Assembly (NCBI GenBank): GCA_043806415.1
Contig: JAZDHB010000091.1
Coordinates: 1-9,517 of the forward strand
Length of the DNA stretch: 9,517 nt
Direction: 5' to 3'
From: CAIXYX01 sp043806415
GTDB taxonomy: Archaea > Micrarchaeota > Micrarchaeia > Anstonellales > Anstonellaceae
In this document: positions 1-6,598 of the stretch, piece after piece
Position numbering within the stretch: position 1 is the first letter of the stretch
How the letters are laid out: every line of letters begins with the position of its first letter
Translations under genes and position numbers: made by a program
The notes under the pieces: generated by a model
Seen by the model: the letters and a program-made list of their open reading frames with translations, nothing else
The model's database searches: none
What the model was told of the DNA's origin: nothing

Positions 1-235
1 ACGGCCGGTTGAGACCGGCCTGTCCGCAAGTCCGTTGCGGACCGGCAAATCCGTTGCCGGCCAACTGGCCGACGATGCTCAACCGTTTCGACGGTTGAGC
101 AGACGTGAGCCACAAAGGCTCACGAAGACGCGCAGTCGACACCGGATTTGTCGACAAGCCGGCCGGAGCCGGCTGTGCCATCAGGCGGCTGCGCCCCGTT
201 TCGGTTTTCGCAGGCCCGCCCGGGCGGGCGCAGCC
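1..235. repeat. Tandem array of perfect GC-rich hairpins
   Basis: I see no credible gene in this stretch. It is almost entirely short perfect inverted repeats placed nearly end to end: 3-9/14-20 (7 bp), 22-29/35-42 (8 bp), 43-48/54-59 (6 bp), 58-62/67-71 (5 bp, mutually exclusive with the previous one), 76-86/91-101 (11 bp, loop TTCG), 104-111/117-124 (8 bp), 135-141/149-155 (7 bp), 157-163/168-174 (7 bp), 184-187/192-195 (4 bp) and a 16-base palindrome at 214-229. A longer-range 9 bp stem joins 187-195 with 227-235. Stem sequences differ, so this is not a dispersed repeat family; only the loops of the second and third hairpins (GTCCG, ATCCG) look alike. It may be a structured RNA, a 3'-UTR structure of glnA, or a product of foldback replication. 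The array may continue beyond the left edge. Confidence 0.8.
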
Positions 236-238
236 ATT

Positions 239-266
239 CCGTCTTTTTCGATTTTTTTATTTTTTC

Positions 267-268
<2 letters not shown>
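239..268 (+). terminator. T-rich terminator-like tract after the hairpin array
   Basis: Runs of five, seven and six T lie on the plus strand at about 244-266, directly after the hairpins and just before the stop codon of convergent glnA. Oligo-T tracts are the usual archaeal termination signal, so this would end a plus-strand transcript through the hairpin array. On the minus strand, where glnA is read, the same bases are A runs and give no such signal. Confidence 0.45.
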
Positions 269-1628
<1,360 letters not shown>

Positions 1629-1635
1629 CGATAAA

Positions 1636-1669
1636 CACCTCGCCTTCGTGCGGCCGCGAAGCCGCGAGG
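1636..1669 (-). promoter_or_regulatory. glnA leader hairpin covering its ribosome binding site
   Basis: In the glnA mRNA sense, CCUCGC (1669-1664) pairs with GCGAGG (1643-1638). It encloses a second stem 1661-1655/1650-1644 of 7 bp including one G-U pair, with a 2-base bulge between the stems. The outer stem includes the GG of the Shine-Dalgarno AGGTG (1640-1636). The predicted TATA box at 1691-1700 would start the message near 1669, so the hairpin may form the very 5' end. Translational control is inference; the pairing is seen directly. Confidence 0.5.
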
Positions 1670-1690
1670 ATATGGGGCGGGATAGATGGA

Positions 1691-1700
1691 TATATAATTA
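1691..1700 (-). promoter_or_regulatory. Probable glnA TATA box
   Basis: TAATTATATA on the minus strand is a strong archaeal TATA-like box. With the usual 25-27 base spacing, transcription would begin near 1669, giving a leader of about 40 bases with the SD at its end. Confidence 0.55.
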
Positions 1701-1722
1701 ATTGAAGAAATAGTGAATGAAC

Positions 1723-1757
1723 ATACATTTATTTGCTTTAATATAACGATAATGTAT
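1723..1757. promoter_or_regulatory. Inverted repeat in the glnA/lrp divergent promoter
   Basis: ATACATT at 1723-1729 and its exact reverse complement AATGTAT at 1751-1757 are 28 bases apart centre to centre, on the same helix face within rounding. They flank the candidate TATA box of the Lrp gene (1737-1746). Lrp/AsnC proteins bind AT-rich dyads and often regulate themselves and nitrogen genes, so this is a candidate operator. Seven-base dyads occur by chance in AT-rich DNA, so confidence is low. Confidence 0.35.
1737..1746 (+). promoter_or_regulatory. Probable TATA box of the Lrp-family gene
   Basis: TTTAATATAA lies about 90 bases upstream of the SD-supported ATG at 1836. The predicted start near 1767 would give a leader of about 70 bases, or a nearly leaderless message if the upstream ATG at 1764 were used. 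Confidence 0.4.
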
Positions 1758-1835
1758 TGAAAAATGGCCGAATCCGCATTGAAAAAACGACAAACGCGCG
1801 CCCCGCCCACGGGGTGCCGACCCGGAGGGGGAACG

Positions 1836-2282
1836 ATGGTCTCCGAGATGGACAACAAAATACTCGAATCCTTGCGCGCCGACTCGCGCGAATCCTACCG
1901 GCGCATCGCGCGGAGGCTGAAGGTGCATCCCGCCACCGTCATCCGGCGCGTGCGGGAGATGGAGAAAGCGGGGATCATCGCCGGCTTCGGCGTGAAGCTG
2001 GACTACCAGAAGATGGGCTACGAATATATGGGACTGGTCGAGATCTATGCCGAAAGCGGGCACATCGGCGAGGTGGAGCGGCATCTGAGCACCCATGCCG
2101 GCGTGGTGGAGCTCTGGGACGTCACCGGGGACGTGGACATGATCACTCTCATCGCCTGCCGCTCGCGCCAGGAATTCAACAAGGTGATCAAGAGCCTCAG
2201 CCGCCAGCCGCACGTCGAGCGGACGGTGACGAACGTGGTGCTGGACGTGATCAAGAAGGAATGGGAATTCACGCCGGGATAA
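1836..2282 (+). CDS. Lrp/AsnC-family transcriptional regulator
   Basis: A 148-residue DNA-binding regulator of the feast/famine family. The N-terminal winged helix-turn-helix starts MDNKILESLRADSRESYRRI (5-24), with the recognition region HPATVIRRVREMEKAGII (31-48). The C-terminal ligand-binding/oligomerising RAM domain follows (about 64-140), with the characteristic GDVDMI turn (98-103). Length is normal for the family. The frame is open back to an ATG at 1764, but the ATG at 1836 was chosen because it has GGAGGGG 5 bases upstream and gives the usual short N-terminus; the extra 24 residues are unlike the family. It is divergent from glnA across an AT-rich region, so it may control glutamine synthetase and itself. 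That link is inference, and the effector amino acid cannot be read from the sequence. Confidence 0.95.
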   Translation: MVSEMDNKILESLRADSRESYRRIARRLKVHPATVIRRVREMEKAGIIAGFGVKLDYQKMGYEYMGLVEIYAESGHIGEVERHLSTHAGVVELWDVTGDVDMITLIACRSRQEFNKVIKSLSRQPHVERTVTNVVLDVIKKEWEFTPG

Positions 2283-2345
2283 AATGGATGGCTGCAGGAT
2301 GAACGGGATGGCCGGGATCGGATGCCAAGCTTGTACGGGGTCGGG

Positions 2346-2354
2346 TTTATTAAT
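2346..2354 (+). promoter_or_regulatory. Candidate TATA box for the rpl15e cluster
   Basis: TTTATTAAT is the best TATA-like element in the 184-base gap between the Lrp gene and rpl15e. It would start transcription near 2380, about 90 bases before the ATG. The rest of the gap shows only short weak dyads and no recognisable RNA gene. Confidence 0.35.
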
Positions 2355-2466
2355 TTCCTTGTCCAAAGGATTTCGCCAAGATGTGGGAGTCGTATCCCGA
2401 ATAGGCAGGCATCCGCCGTCGGCTATGGCGCGGACAGCCAAATAGCGCATACACCAGGGTGAACAC

Positions 2467-2988
2467 ATGGGAATGTACAAATACGTCCAGAAGACGTTCC
2501 AGGCCGAATACCACGAGCGCGCCACGCTCTACCGCGCCCGCCTCTCCAAATGGAAGGACGAGGACGCCGTCGTGCGCTCACAGCGGCCCACCAACATCTC
2601 GAGGGCCCGCACGCTCGGATACAAGGCCAAGGAGGGCTACCTCATCGCGCGCGTGCGCGTCGGACGCGGCAACCGCAAGCGGCCCCACCCGTGGGGCGGG
2701 CGCAAGCCGGGCAAGAATTACGCGTACACCTCGCCGGGCAAATCGCTGCAGGCCATCGCCGAGGAGCGGGCGGCCGGACGCTACCCCAACCTCGAAGTGC
2801 TCAACTCCTATTGGGTGGGCGAGGACGGCCAGCGCAAGTATTTCGAGGTCATCCTCGTGGACGCCGCCAAGTTCGACGGAAAATTAGGGAAGGGGCGTGC
2901 CTACCGCGGGCTGACCTCGGTCGGGAAGCGCCACCGGGGCCTTCGCGGCAAGGGGAACGGCTCGGAGAACATGCGGGTGAGCCGCTAG
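2467..2988 (+). CDS. rpl15e: 50S ribosomal protein L15e (eL15)
   Basis: A structural protein of the large ribosomal subunit, found in archaea and eukaryotes and absent from bacteria. The 173 residues begin MGMYKYVQKTFQ and carry the family blocks RARTLGYKAKEGYLIARVRV, RPHPWGGRKPGKNYAYTSP, LEVLNSYWVGEDGQRKYFEV and the basic tail SVGKRHRGLRGKG. It is slightly shorter than many archaeal homologues. The ATG is supported by GGTGA 4 bases upstream (2458-2462). It is followed after 53 bases by the RNase P subunits Rpp30 and Pop5, a gene order known from other archaea, which supports both the identity and co-expression. Confidence 0.98.
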   Translation: MGMYKYVQKTFQAEYHERATLYRARLSKWKDEDAVVRSQRPTNISRARTLGYKAKEGYLIARVRVGRGNRKRPHPWGGRKPGKNYAYTSPGKSLQAIAEERAAGRYPNLEVLNSYWVGEDGQRKYFEVILVDAAKFDGKLGKGRAYRGLTSVGKRHRGLRGKGNGSENMRVSR

Positions 2989-3041
2989 GCGGCACACCCC
3001 TCTTTTAATCTTTATTTCCCTCTTTTTGGCGTGATCCGGAT

Positions 3042-3587
3042 ATGATGGACCTCATTTTCTTCGAATACCGCAAAAGCGCGGACGACCCCGACGAATACGC
3101 CGACGTGCGAGGGGCGGGGCCGAAGTTCTTCTTCTCGTGCCCGGACGTCTCGGACGCGCGCCGCCACGTGGATTCGGCCCGGCTCTTGCACGTGCGAGAT
3201 TACGAGTCTGACATCGGGCTCATCCGCCTGGCCGCCAAGAGCGGGTGCTCGTTCGTGTTCGCGACGACGGACCTGCTCGGCTTGCCGCCGGGCGCATGCG
3301 CGGCGAGGCTCGCGAGGATGCGCCGGCTCGCGCACGACTGCCTGGCGCTGGGCGCGGGCGTCCGCCTCTGCACGCTGGCCAGGAACGAGCTCGAATTGCG
3401 CAGCCCGCACGAGCGGGCCGCCTTCGGCATGCTGCTGGGGATCGGCCGGGAAAAAATGCGCGGGATGCTCGGGGAGAAAGATGGAAAAGGGGCGAGGCTG
3501 ACAAACTGGCAGGAAGAAAGCGGCGGGAGCCGCAAAGAGAACGGCGGGCGCGCGGTGGCCTCCCGCCGGGGCGGGGTGCCGGAATGA
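3042..3587 (+). CDS. rnp3: RNase P protein subunit Rpp30 (component 3)
   Basis: Protein subunit of archaeal RNase P, the ribonucleoprotein that removes tRNA 5' leaders; in archaea it pairs with Pop5. The C-terminal half has the recognisable family features: LIRLAAKSGCSFVF (60-73), the arginine-rich helix ARLARMRRLAHDC (87-99), GVRLCTLARNELELRSPHER (104-123) and the following GMLLGI. At 181 residues it is shorter than most archaeal homologues. Its N-terminus (MMDLIFFEYR) lacks a clear form of the usual first strand of the PHP-like barrel, while about 28 C-terminal residues are charged low-complexity tail. The start has only a weak GTGAT 10 bases upstream; M1 and M2 are both possible. It overlaps the next gene by ATGA, indicating coupled translation. 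Confidence 0.88.
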   Translation: MMDLIFFEYRKSADDPDEYADVRGAGPKFFFSCPDVSDARRHVDSARLLHVRDYESDIGLIRLAAKSGCSFVFATTDLLGLPPGACAARLARMRRLAHDCLALGAGVRLCTLARNELELRSPHERAAFGMLLGIGREKMRGMLGEKDGKGARLTNWQEESGGSRKENGGRAVASRRGGVPE

Positions 3588-3916
3588 AAAGCACGCTCGC
3601 GCCCAACAAGAGATACGCGCTCGTGACGGTGAGGGGCGAGCGGCCCCTGGACGCGCGGCAGGCCCGCGCGGACATCATGAGGCATCTGGAGATCTTCTTC
3701 GGCGTCGAAGGCATGACGGCCGTGCAGCCGCGCGTGCTGGACAAACTGTGCGGGCCCGAAAGGCTCGTCCTGCGCTGCGCGCGCGGGGAAGAGATGCGGC
3801 TCGTCGCGGCGCTCGCGCTGCTCGCAAAAGTGTCGGGCATGAACGCCCGCGTGTCCGTCGTGAAGATATCGGGCACGCTCCGGGCGCTCGGCGTGATGTC
3901 GGCGGATGAGGAATAA
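3584..3916 (+). CDS. rnp2: RNase P protein subunit Pop5 (component 2)
   Basis: A 110-residue homologue of Pop5, which binds RNase P RNA at the catalytic domain together with Rpp30. It opens with the typical KRYALVTVRGERPLDARQAR (9-28), continues with an amphipathic helix DIMRHLEIFFG (30-40), a strand LVLRCARGEE (61-70), a helix MRLVAALALLAKV and a final strand/loop SVVKISGTLRALG (91-103), matching the family's alpha-beta fold and length. The ATG overlaps the Rpp30 stop (ATGA at 3584-3587), with GGTG about 7 bases upstream. The frame is open further upstream, but only inside Rpp30, so this start is the sensible one. It is the last gene of the cluster. Confidence 0.93.
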   Translation: MKSTLAPNKRYALVTVRGERPLDARQARADIMRHLEIFFGVEGMTAVQPRVLDKLCGPERLVLRCARGEEMRLVAALALLAKVSGMNARVSVVKISGTLRALGVMSADEE

Positions 3917-4139
3917 GCCGGGTTTAATCTGGAGAACGACCGATAAGCGGAGTTAATAGAGGCTCTAATTCGATAAAAAAAGGGGAAAACAAGGCATTTT
4001 CGTCAAATAAAGTTAAAATCGGCATTATTTTCCTTAAAATGGATAATACAGCTCATTTTTTGATTAGATTCGTTATTAGGGCTTCTAAATGGCTGAAAAA
4101 CCCTATAAAACCCCCGAAATCGGTGGAAGATAGCAAAGC

Positions 4140-4149
4140 TTTATATATA
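4140..4149 (+). promoter_or_regulatory. speD TATA box
   Basis: TTTATATATA, preceded by the purine-rich AGCAAAGC that could act as a BRE, is the strongest promoter-like element in the AT-rich 291-base gap after Pop5. Expected start is near 4171, giving a leader of about 37 bases. The rest of the gap (3917-4130) contains a T6 run at 4056-4061 that may terminate the upstream cluster, and no gene I can support. Confidence 0.6.
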
Positions 4150-4191
4150 CAGACTGCCGAAAAAATACTCCAGAGCGCAAAAAAACCGCCC

Positions 4192-4196
4192 GGAGG
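4192..4196 (+). promoter_or_regulatory. speD ribosome binding site
   Basis: GGAGG lies 11 bases before the ATG at 4208, a slightly long spacing. It selects this start over the longer overlapping frames. Confidence 0.6.
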
Positions 4197-4207
4197 AAAA
4201 GAACGAG

Positions 4208-4648
4208 ATGTTTGGACCGCACCTGACCATGGACCTTTACGGTTGCAACAAGAAGAAGCTCAAAGACGTTGGCTTTGTTTACAACTTCCTCGACGAGATG
4301 CCGGGGCTCGTCGGCATGACGAAGATCATGCCGCCCTACACGTTCCAGTACAACGGCGTCAAGCCCGAGGACTGGGGCGTATCTGGCATCGTGCTCATCG
4401 CCGAATCGCACATCTCGATCCACACCTTCCCCGAGAAGGGATTCGCCAGCGTGGACATCTTCTCGTGCAAGGACTTCGACACCGAAGCCGCGTGCGACAT
4501 CATCGTCTCGAAGCTGGGCGCCAAGACCTATGAGAAGAACTTCTTCCAGAGAGGAAGGCACTTCCCCAAGGACATCTGGCGCAACGGACAGATCATGACC
4601 ATGGCCCGCGAGCAGAAACAGGCGATGGCCGCCAGCGAGGAAGAGTAG
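4208..4648 (+). CDS. speD: S-adenosylmethionine decarboxylase proenzyme
   Basis: A pyruvoyl enzyme that decarboxylates S-adenosylmethionine to supply aminopropyl groups for spermidine and related polyamines. The 146-residue proenzyme has the self-cleavage site AES-HISIHTFPEKG: cleavage before S67 would turn it into the pyruvoyl group. H72 and C87 sit where the processing and catalytic His and Cys lie in the small bacterial/archaeal enzyme (S63, H68, C83 in Thermotoga). The C-terminal half (residues 106-133) contains the FFQRGRHFPKDIWRNGQIM block. It is monocistronic, with its own TATA box and SD. No spermidine synthase or agmatinase lies in the window. A paralogue in Crenarchaeota decarboxylates arginine instead, so substrate assignment by homology alone is not absolute. 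Confidence 0.95.
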   Translation: MFGPHLTMDLYGCNKKKLKDVGFVYNFLDEMPGLVGMTKIMPPYTFQYNGVKPEDWGVSGIVLIAESHISIHTFPEKGFASVDIFSCKDFDTEAACDIIVSKLGAKTYEKNFFQRGRHFPKDIWRNGQIMTMAREQKQAMAASEEE

Positions 4649-4660
4649 GCTCTTCCTCGA

Positions 4661-4718
4661 TTGTTTTTATTCTTCAATTCTTATTTTTATTCAATCTTTT
4701 CCATTCTTCAATCTTTTT
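4661..4718 (+). terminator. T-rich terminator region after speD
   Basis: Several plus-strand T runs (T5 near 4663, T5 near 4683, T6 at 4713-4718) follow the speD stop, as expected for archaeal oligo-T termination. The phrase ATTCTTCAAT occurs twice. The tract overlaps the last codons of the convergent minus-strand gene. Confidence 0.55.
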
Positions 4719-5703
4719 TACCCGGATTCTCAGGCTCGTCCAGTTGGATCGCCAGGAATGCCTCGAGCCGCGAGCGCAAATCCTCGATTTGGCCGGTGCG
4801 CAGCAGGCGGTTGGCCAGCTCGCATCCTTTGGTCGCGGCCGCGAGGATCGGGCCGGAGAGGGCCGAAGGCAGGCCGCGGAACACCAAGGAGTCGCCCTCG
4901 GCGCTCACCGTCAGTTGGATCGCACCGGACGGAGCGGCCGCCACGGACGGAATAGGGGCCGCCGGAACCGGGGACGCCTCTTCCTCTTTTGCTGCGGCTT
5001 TAGGCAGCACGTCGCTTAGCGGCACGCCGCCCACGCCGAAACCCTTTTCTAGGCGGCCCCCGTCGGCCAGCCGGAACCAGCAGAACTTGTCGAAGAAGAA
5101 ATTGCCCGCGGCCATCGGCCGGTTGACGAGATTGCCCGGGCCGAAATACCAGGCCTGCTCGGCCCAGGCCAAAGAATCGAACTCGTCGTCCCGGACCGGC
5201 TGCGCAAGACCGGTCTGGGCGTTGAATTTGCCGCCCTTGTTGCGCGCGACCCCCTGCACGAAGATGTCCGAGGGGTGATAGATGATCCGATCTTTCCAAC
5301 TTTCGGTCGAGGCCACCGCGTAAACGATGCCCAGGCTCTGACCGGGGTCTTGCAGATCGCCTTTCTGGGCCGCCTTGCGCACGTCTTCGGCCAGCAGGAC
5401 GTGGTTCGGGAAATAGGAATCGGACAGGTCGGCGATTTGGCCGGGTTTGAGAAGGCAATCGCCCCTCGCCGGGATCGCCGCGTTGGTGCCCGAAGCGCCC
5501 GGCAGGGCGCGCATGATCTCATGGTAGCGGCTGCTTCGCAAGGCCAGCCCCCATTCCAGGAGGGTGGGCAGGCGCGCGTTATGCGCCGCGACGATCTGTC
5601 GGGCTTCTTCGTAAGAGACGCGCGGATAGGGGCTGCGAAGCATTTGGATGGGCGGGACGGCGCCGGCAGGCGCTTTGGTCGGGTATGGAGGAAAGACTTG
5701 CAT
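4708..5703 (-). CDS. Unrecognised 331-residue protein, possible FGE/lectin-like fold
   Basis: I do not recognise the family. There is no signal peptide or membrane segment, so it is probably cytoplasmic. The N-terminal block VSYEEARQIVAAHNARLPTL followed by LEW (residues 29-51) resembles the sequence before the core of formylglycine-generating-enzyme (SUMF1-type) and related C-type-lectin-like domains (V-S-W-x-x-A ... R-L-P-T-E-x-E-W). CWFRLADGG at 208-216 could be the final strand of such a fold. This is a weak pattern resemblance, and the catalytic cysteine pair is not evident. A Pro/Ala/Glu linker (about 235-262) leads to a small C-terminal alpha/beta region (263-320). The ATG has an excellent SD (AGGTGG at 5708-5713, 4 bases away), and a TATA-like element lies at 5749-5757. 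It is convergent with speD. Confidence 0.75.
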   Translation of the reverse strand: MQVFPPYPTKAPAGAVPPIQMLRSPYPRVSYEEARQIVAAHNARLPTLLEWGLALRSSRYHEIMRALPGASGTNAAIPARGDCLLKPGQIADLSDSYFPNHVLLAEDVRKAAQKGDLQDPGQSLGIVYAVASTESWKDRIIYHPSDIFVQGVARNKGGKFNAQTGLAQPVRDDEFDSLAWAEQAWYFGPGNLVNRPMAAGNFFFDKFCWFRLADGGRLEKGFGVGGVPLSDVLPKAAAKEEEASPVPAAPIPSVAAAPSGAIQLTVSAEGDSLVFRGLPSALSGPILAAATKGCELANRLLRTGQIEDLRSRLEAFLAIQLDEPENPGKKD

Positions 5704-5707
5704 GGTT

Positions 5708-5757
5708 CCACCTCGGAGATTTTGGGTGGTGAGATAGGGCGGATGTTAATTATAATG
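5708..5757 (-). promoter_or_regulatory. Promoter and SD of the 331-residue protein gene
   Basis: On the minus strand a TTATAATTA box (5757-5749) would start transcription near 5727. GAGGTGG (5714-5708) is a strong SD 4 bases before the ATG, giving a compact leader of about 24 bases. Confidence 0.5.
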
Positions 5758-5819
5758 GTTTTGAATGTGGCGCGCGGAACGGGTGAATTTTGTCTTGGCG
5801 GCCTTGGGGGATGACGGGC

Positions 5820-5828
5820 TTTTTTAAT
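5820..5828 (+). promoter_or_regulatory. TATA-like box for a leaderless phosphatase message
   Basis: TTTTTTAAT is centred about 25 bases before the GTG at 5849, so transcription is predicted to begin at or next to the start codon. No SD is visible between them, consistent with a leaderless message. Confidence 0.45.
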
Positions 5829-5848
5829 CTTCGATCCATTCCTTTTCC

Positions 5849-6463
5849 GTGCTCAAACGACTGATGCTGCTGCGCCACGCCGAGGCCGAATCCAACGACG
5901 CGAGATTCTTCGCCGGCTGGAAGGACGTCCCCTTGACGAAGCTGGGAATAGAACAAGCCGAGGCGCTCGAAAAAAGGCTTTCGCACGAGCGCTTCGACCA
6001 CGTATTCTGCTCGGATCTGGGACGCGCGAAAGAGACGCTGCGCCTCTCCGGGGTGGAGGCGCCGACCGAATACGCGCCCGCGCTGCGCGAGAAGAATTAC
6101 GGGGAACTGGAAGGCGTTTCCTGGGACGGAACGGACGACTATGACAGATACCATCTGGACCCTTTCGTGCGCTCGCCGGGAGGCGAGTCCTCGCTCGACG
6201 TGCAGAGACGGGTGGTGAATTATTTCCACACGCACGTGGTCAATCAGGGGTACGGCAGCGTGCTCATCGTCTCGCACCACGGGCCGATCGTGCTCTTGGC
6301 CTGCCATCTGCTGGGCATGCCGCTCGAAAAATGGAGGACGCTGCGCATGGGCAACGCGGGCCTGAGCATCTTCAGCCAGGACGAGCGCATGATGAGGCTC
6401 ACGCTCTGGAATTCGCTCTCGAATTTCGGGATGATGACGAACAGGCCGTTGAAGAAGAGATAG
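5849..6463 (+). CDS. Histidine phosphatase superfamily protein (phosphoglycerate mutase-like)
   Basis: A 204-residue member of the branch that uses a phosphohistidine intermediate. It carries the phosphate-pocket motif LMLLRHAEAESN with R9 and nucleophile H10, a second arginine in CSDLGRAKET (R59), the proton-donor region LREKNYGELEG (E81) and the second histidine in VSHHGPIV (H143). All core catalytic residues are therefore present. The substrate cannot be read: alpha-ribazole-5-phosphate, phosphoglycerate and other phosphomonoesters are all handled in the family. The start is a GTG at 5849; the ATG at 5864 would cut into the first beta strand. There is no SD, but a TATA-like box at the right distance suggests leaderless translation. 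It is divergent from the 331-residue protein gene. Confidence 0.92.
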   Translation: MLKRLMLLRHAEAESNDARFFAGWKDVPLTKLGIEQAEALEKRLSHERFDHVFCSDLGRAKETLRLSGVEAPTEYAPALREKNYGELEGVSWDGTDDYDRYHLDPFVRSPGGESSLDVQRRVVNYFHTHVVNQGYGSVLIVSHHGPIVLLACHLLGMPLEKWRTLRMGNAGLSIFSQDERMMRLTLWNSLSNFGMMTNRPLKKR

Positions 6464-6476
6464 GGAAATCCGTTTC

Positions 6477-6483
6477 TTTTTTT
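6477..6483 (+). terminator. Oligo-T terminator after the phosphatase gene
   Basis: A run of seven T begins 14 bases after the stop codon, the expected archaeal form. Further plus-strand T runs at 6507-6511 and 6520-6524 are part of the duplicated element described separately. Confidence 0.5.
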
Positions 6484-6500
6484 CCGAAGACAAATTATTT

Positions 6501-6559
6501 TCTTTCTTTTTAGTGGAGGTTTTTCTTTCTTGCCCGAAGGCAAGAAAGAAAAAAGTCCT
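6501..6559 (-). repeat. Copy of the tRNA-Ile intron element, 3' of the tRNA
   Basis: This 59-base element matches 6624-6676 inside the tRNA intron. The match is a perfect 30-base block (6501-6530 = 6624-6653) and a perfect 17-base block (6543-6559 = 6660-6676) flanking a differing hairpin tip. In the tRNA sense it begins 3 bases past the tRNA 3' end and forms a 15 bp stem (6554-6540/6535-6521) closed by a C(UUCG)G tetraloop, followed by AACCTCCAC. Its T6 run (6554-6549) probably ends the tRNA transcript. Stem arms are kept in both copies while the loops differ. Confidence 0.85.
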
Positions 6560-6598
6560 TCTTGGGCCCACTGAGATTTGAACTCAGGACCTTTCGAT

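Noticed and set aside
1..235. CRISPR array or integron-type attachment sites
   Set aside because: No repeated direct unit, no regular spacer length and no cas or integrase gene in the window; the elements are hairpins with unrelated stems.
1764..1835. Upstream ATG start for the Lrp-family regulator
   Set aside because: It would add 24 residues unlike the family. The ATG at 1836 has a strong SD and gives the normal N-terminus.
2283..2466. Possible tRNA or box C/D guide RNA between the Lrp gene and rpl15e
   Set aside because: Short dyads are present (for example GGGA...TCCC near 2392), but I found no acceptor/T-arm pairing and no C/D box pair.
1698..2525. 275-codon minus-strand frame opposite the Lrp gene
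   Set aside because: It is antisense to a clear family member, has an abnormal His/Pro-rich composition and runs through the promoter region.
4039..4533. 164-codon plus-strand frame overlapping speD
   Set aside because: It lies in another frame across the speD promoter, SD and coding region, and its composition after 4208 is a frame-shifted shadow of SpeD.
5750..6571. 273-codon minus-strand frame antisense to the phosphatase
   Set aside because: It has no motif, overlaps the downstream intron-element copy and is opposite a catalytic-residue-complete histidine phosphatase.
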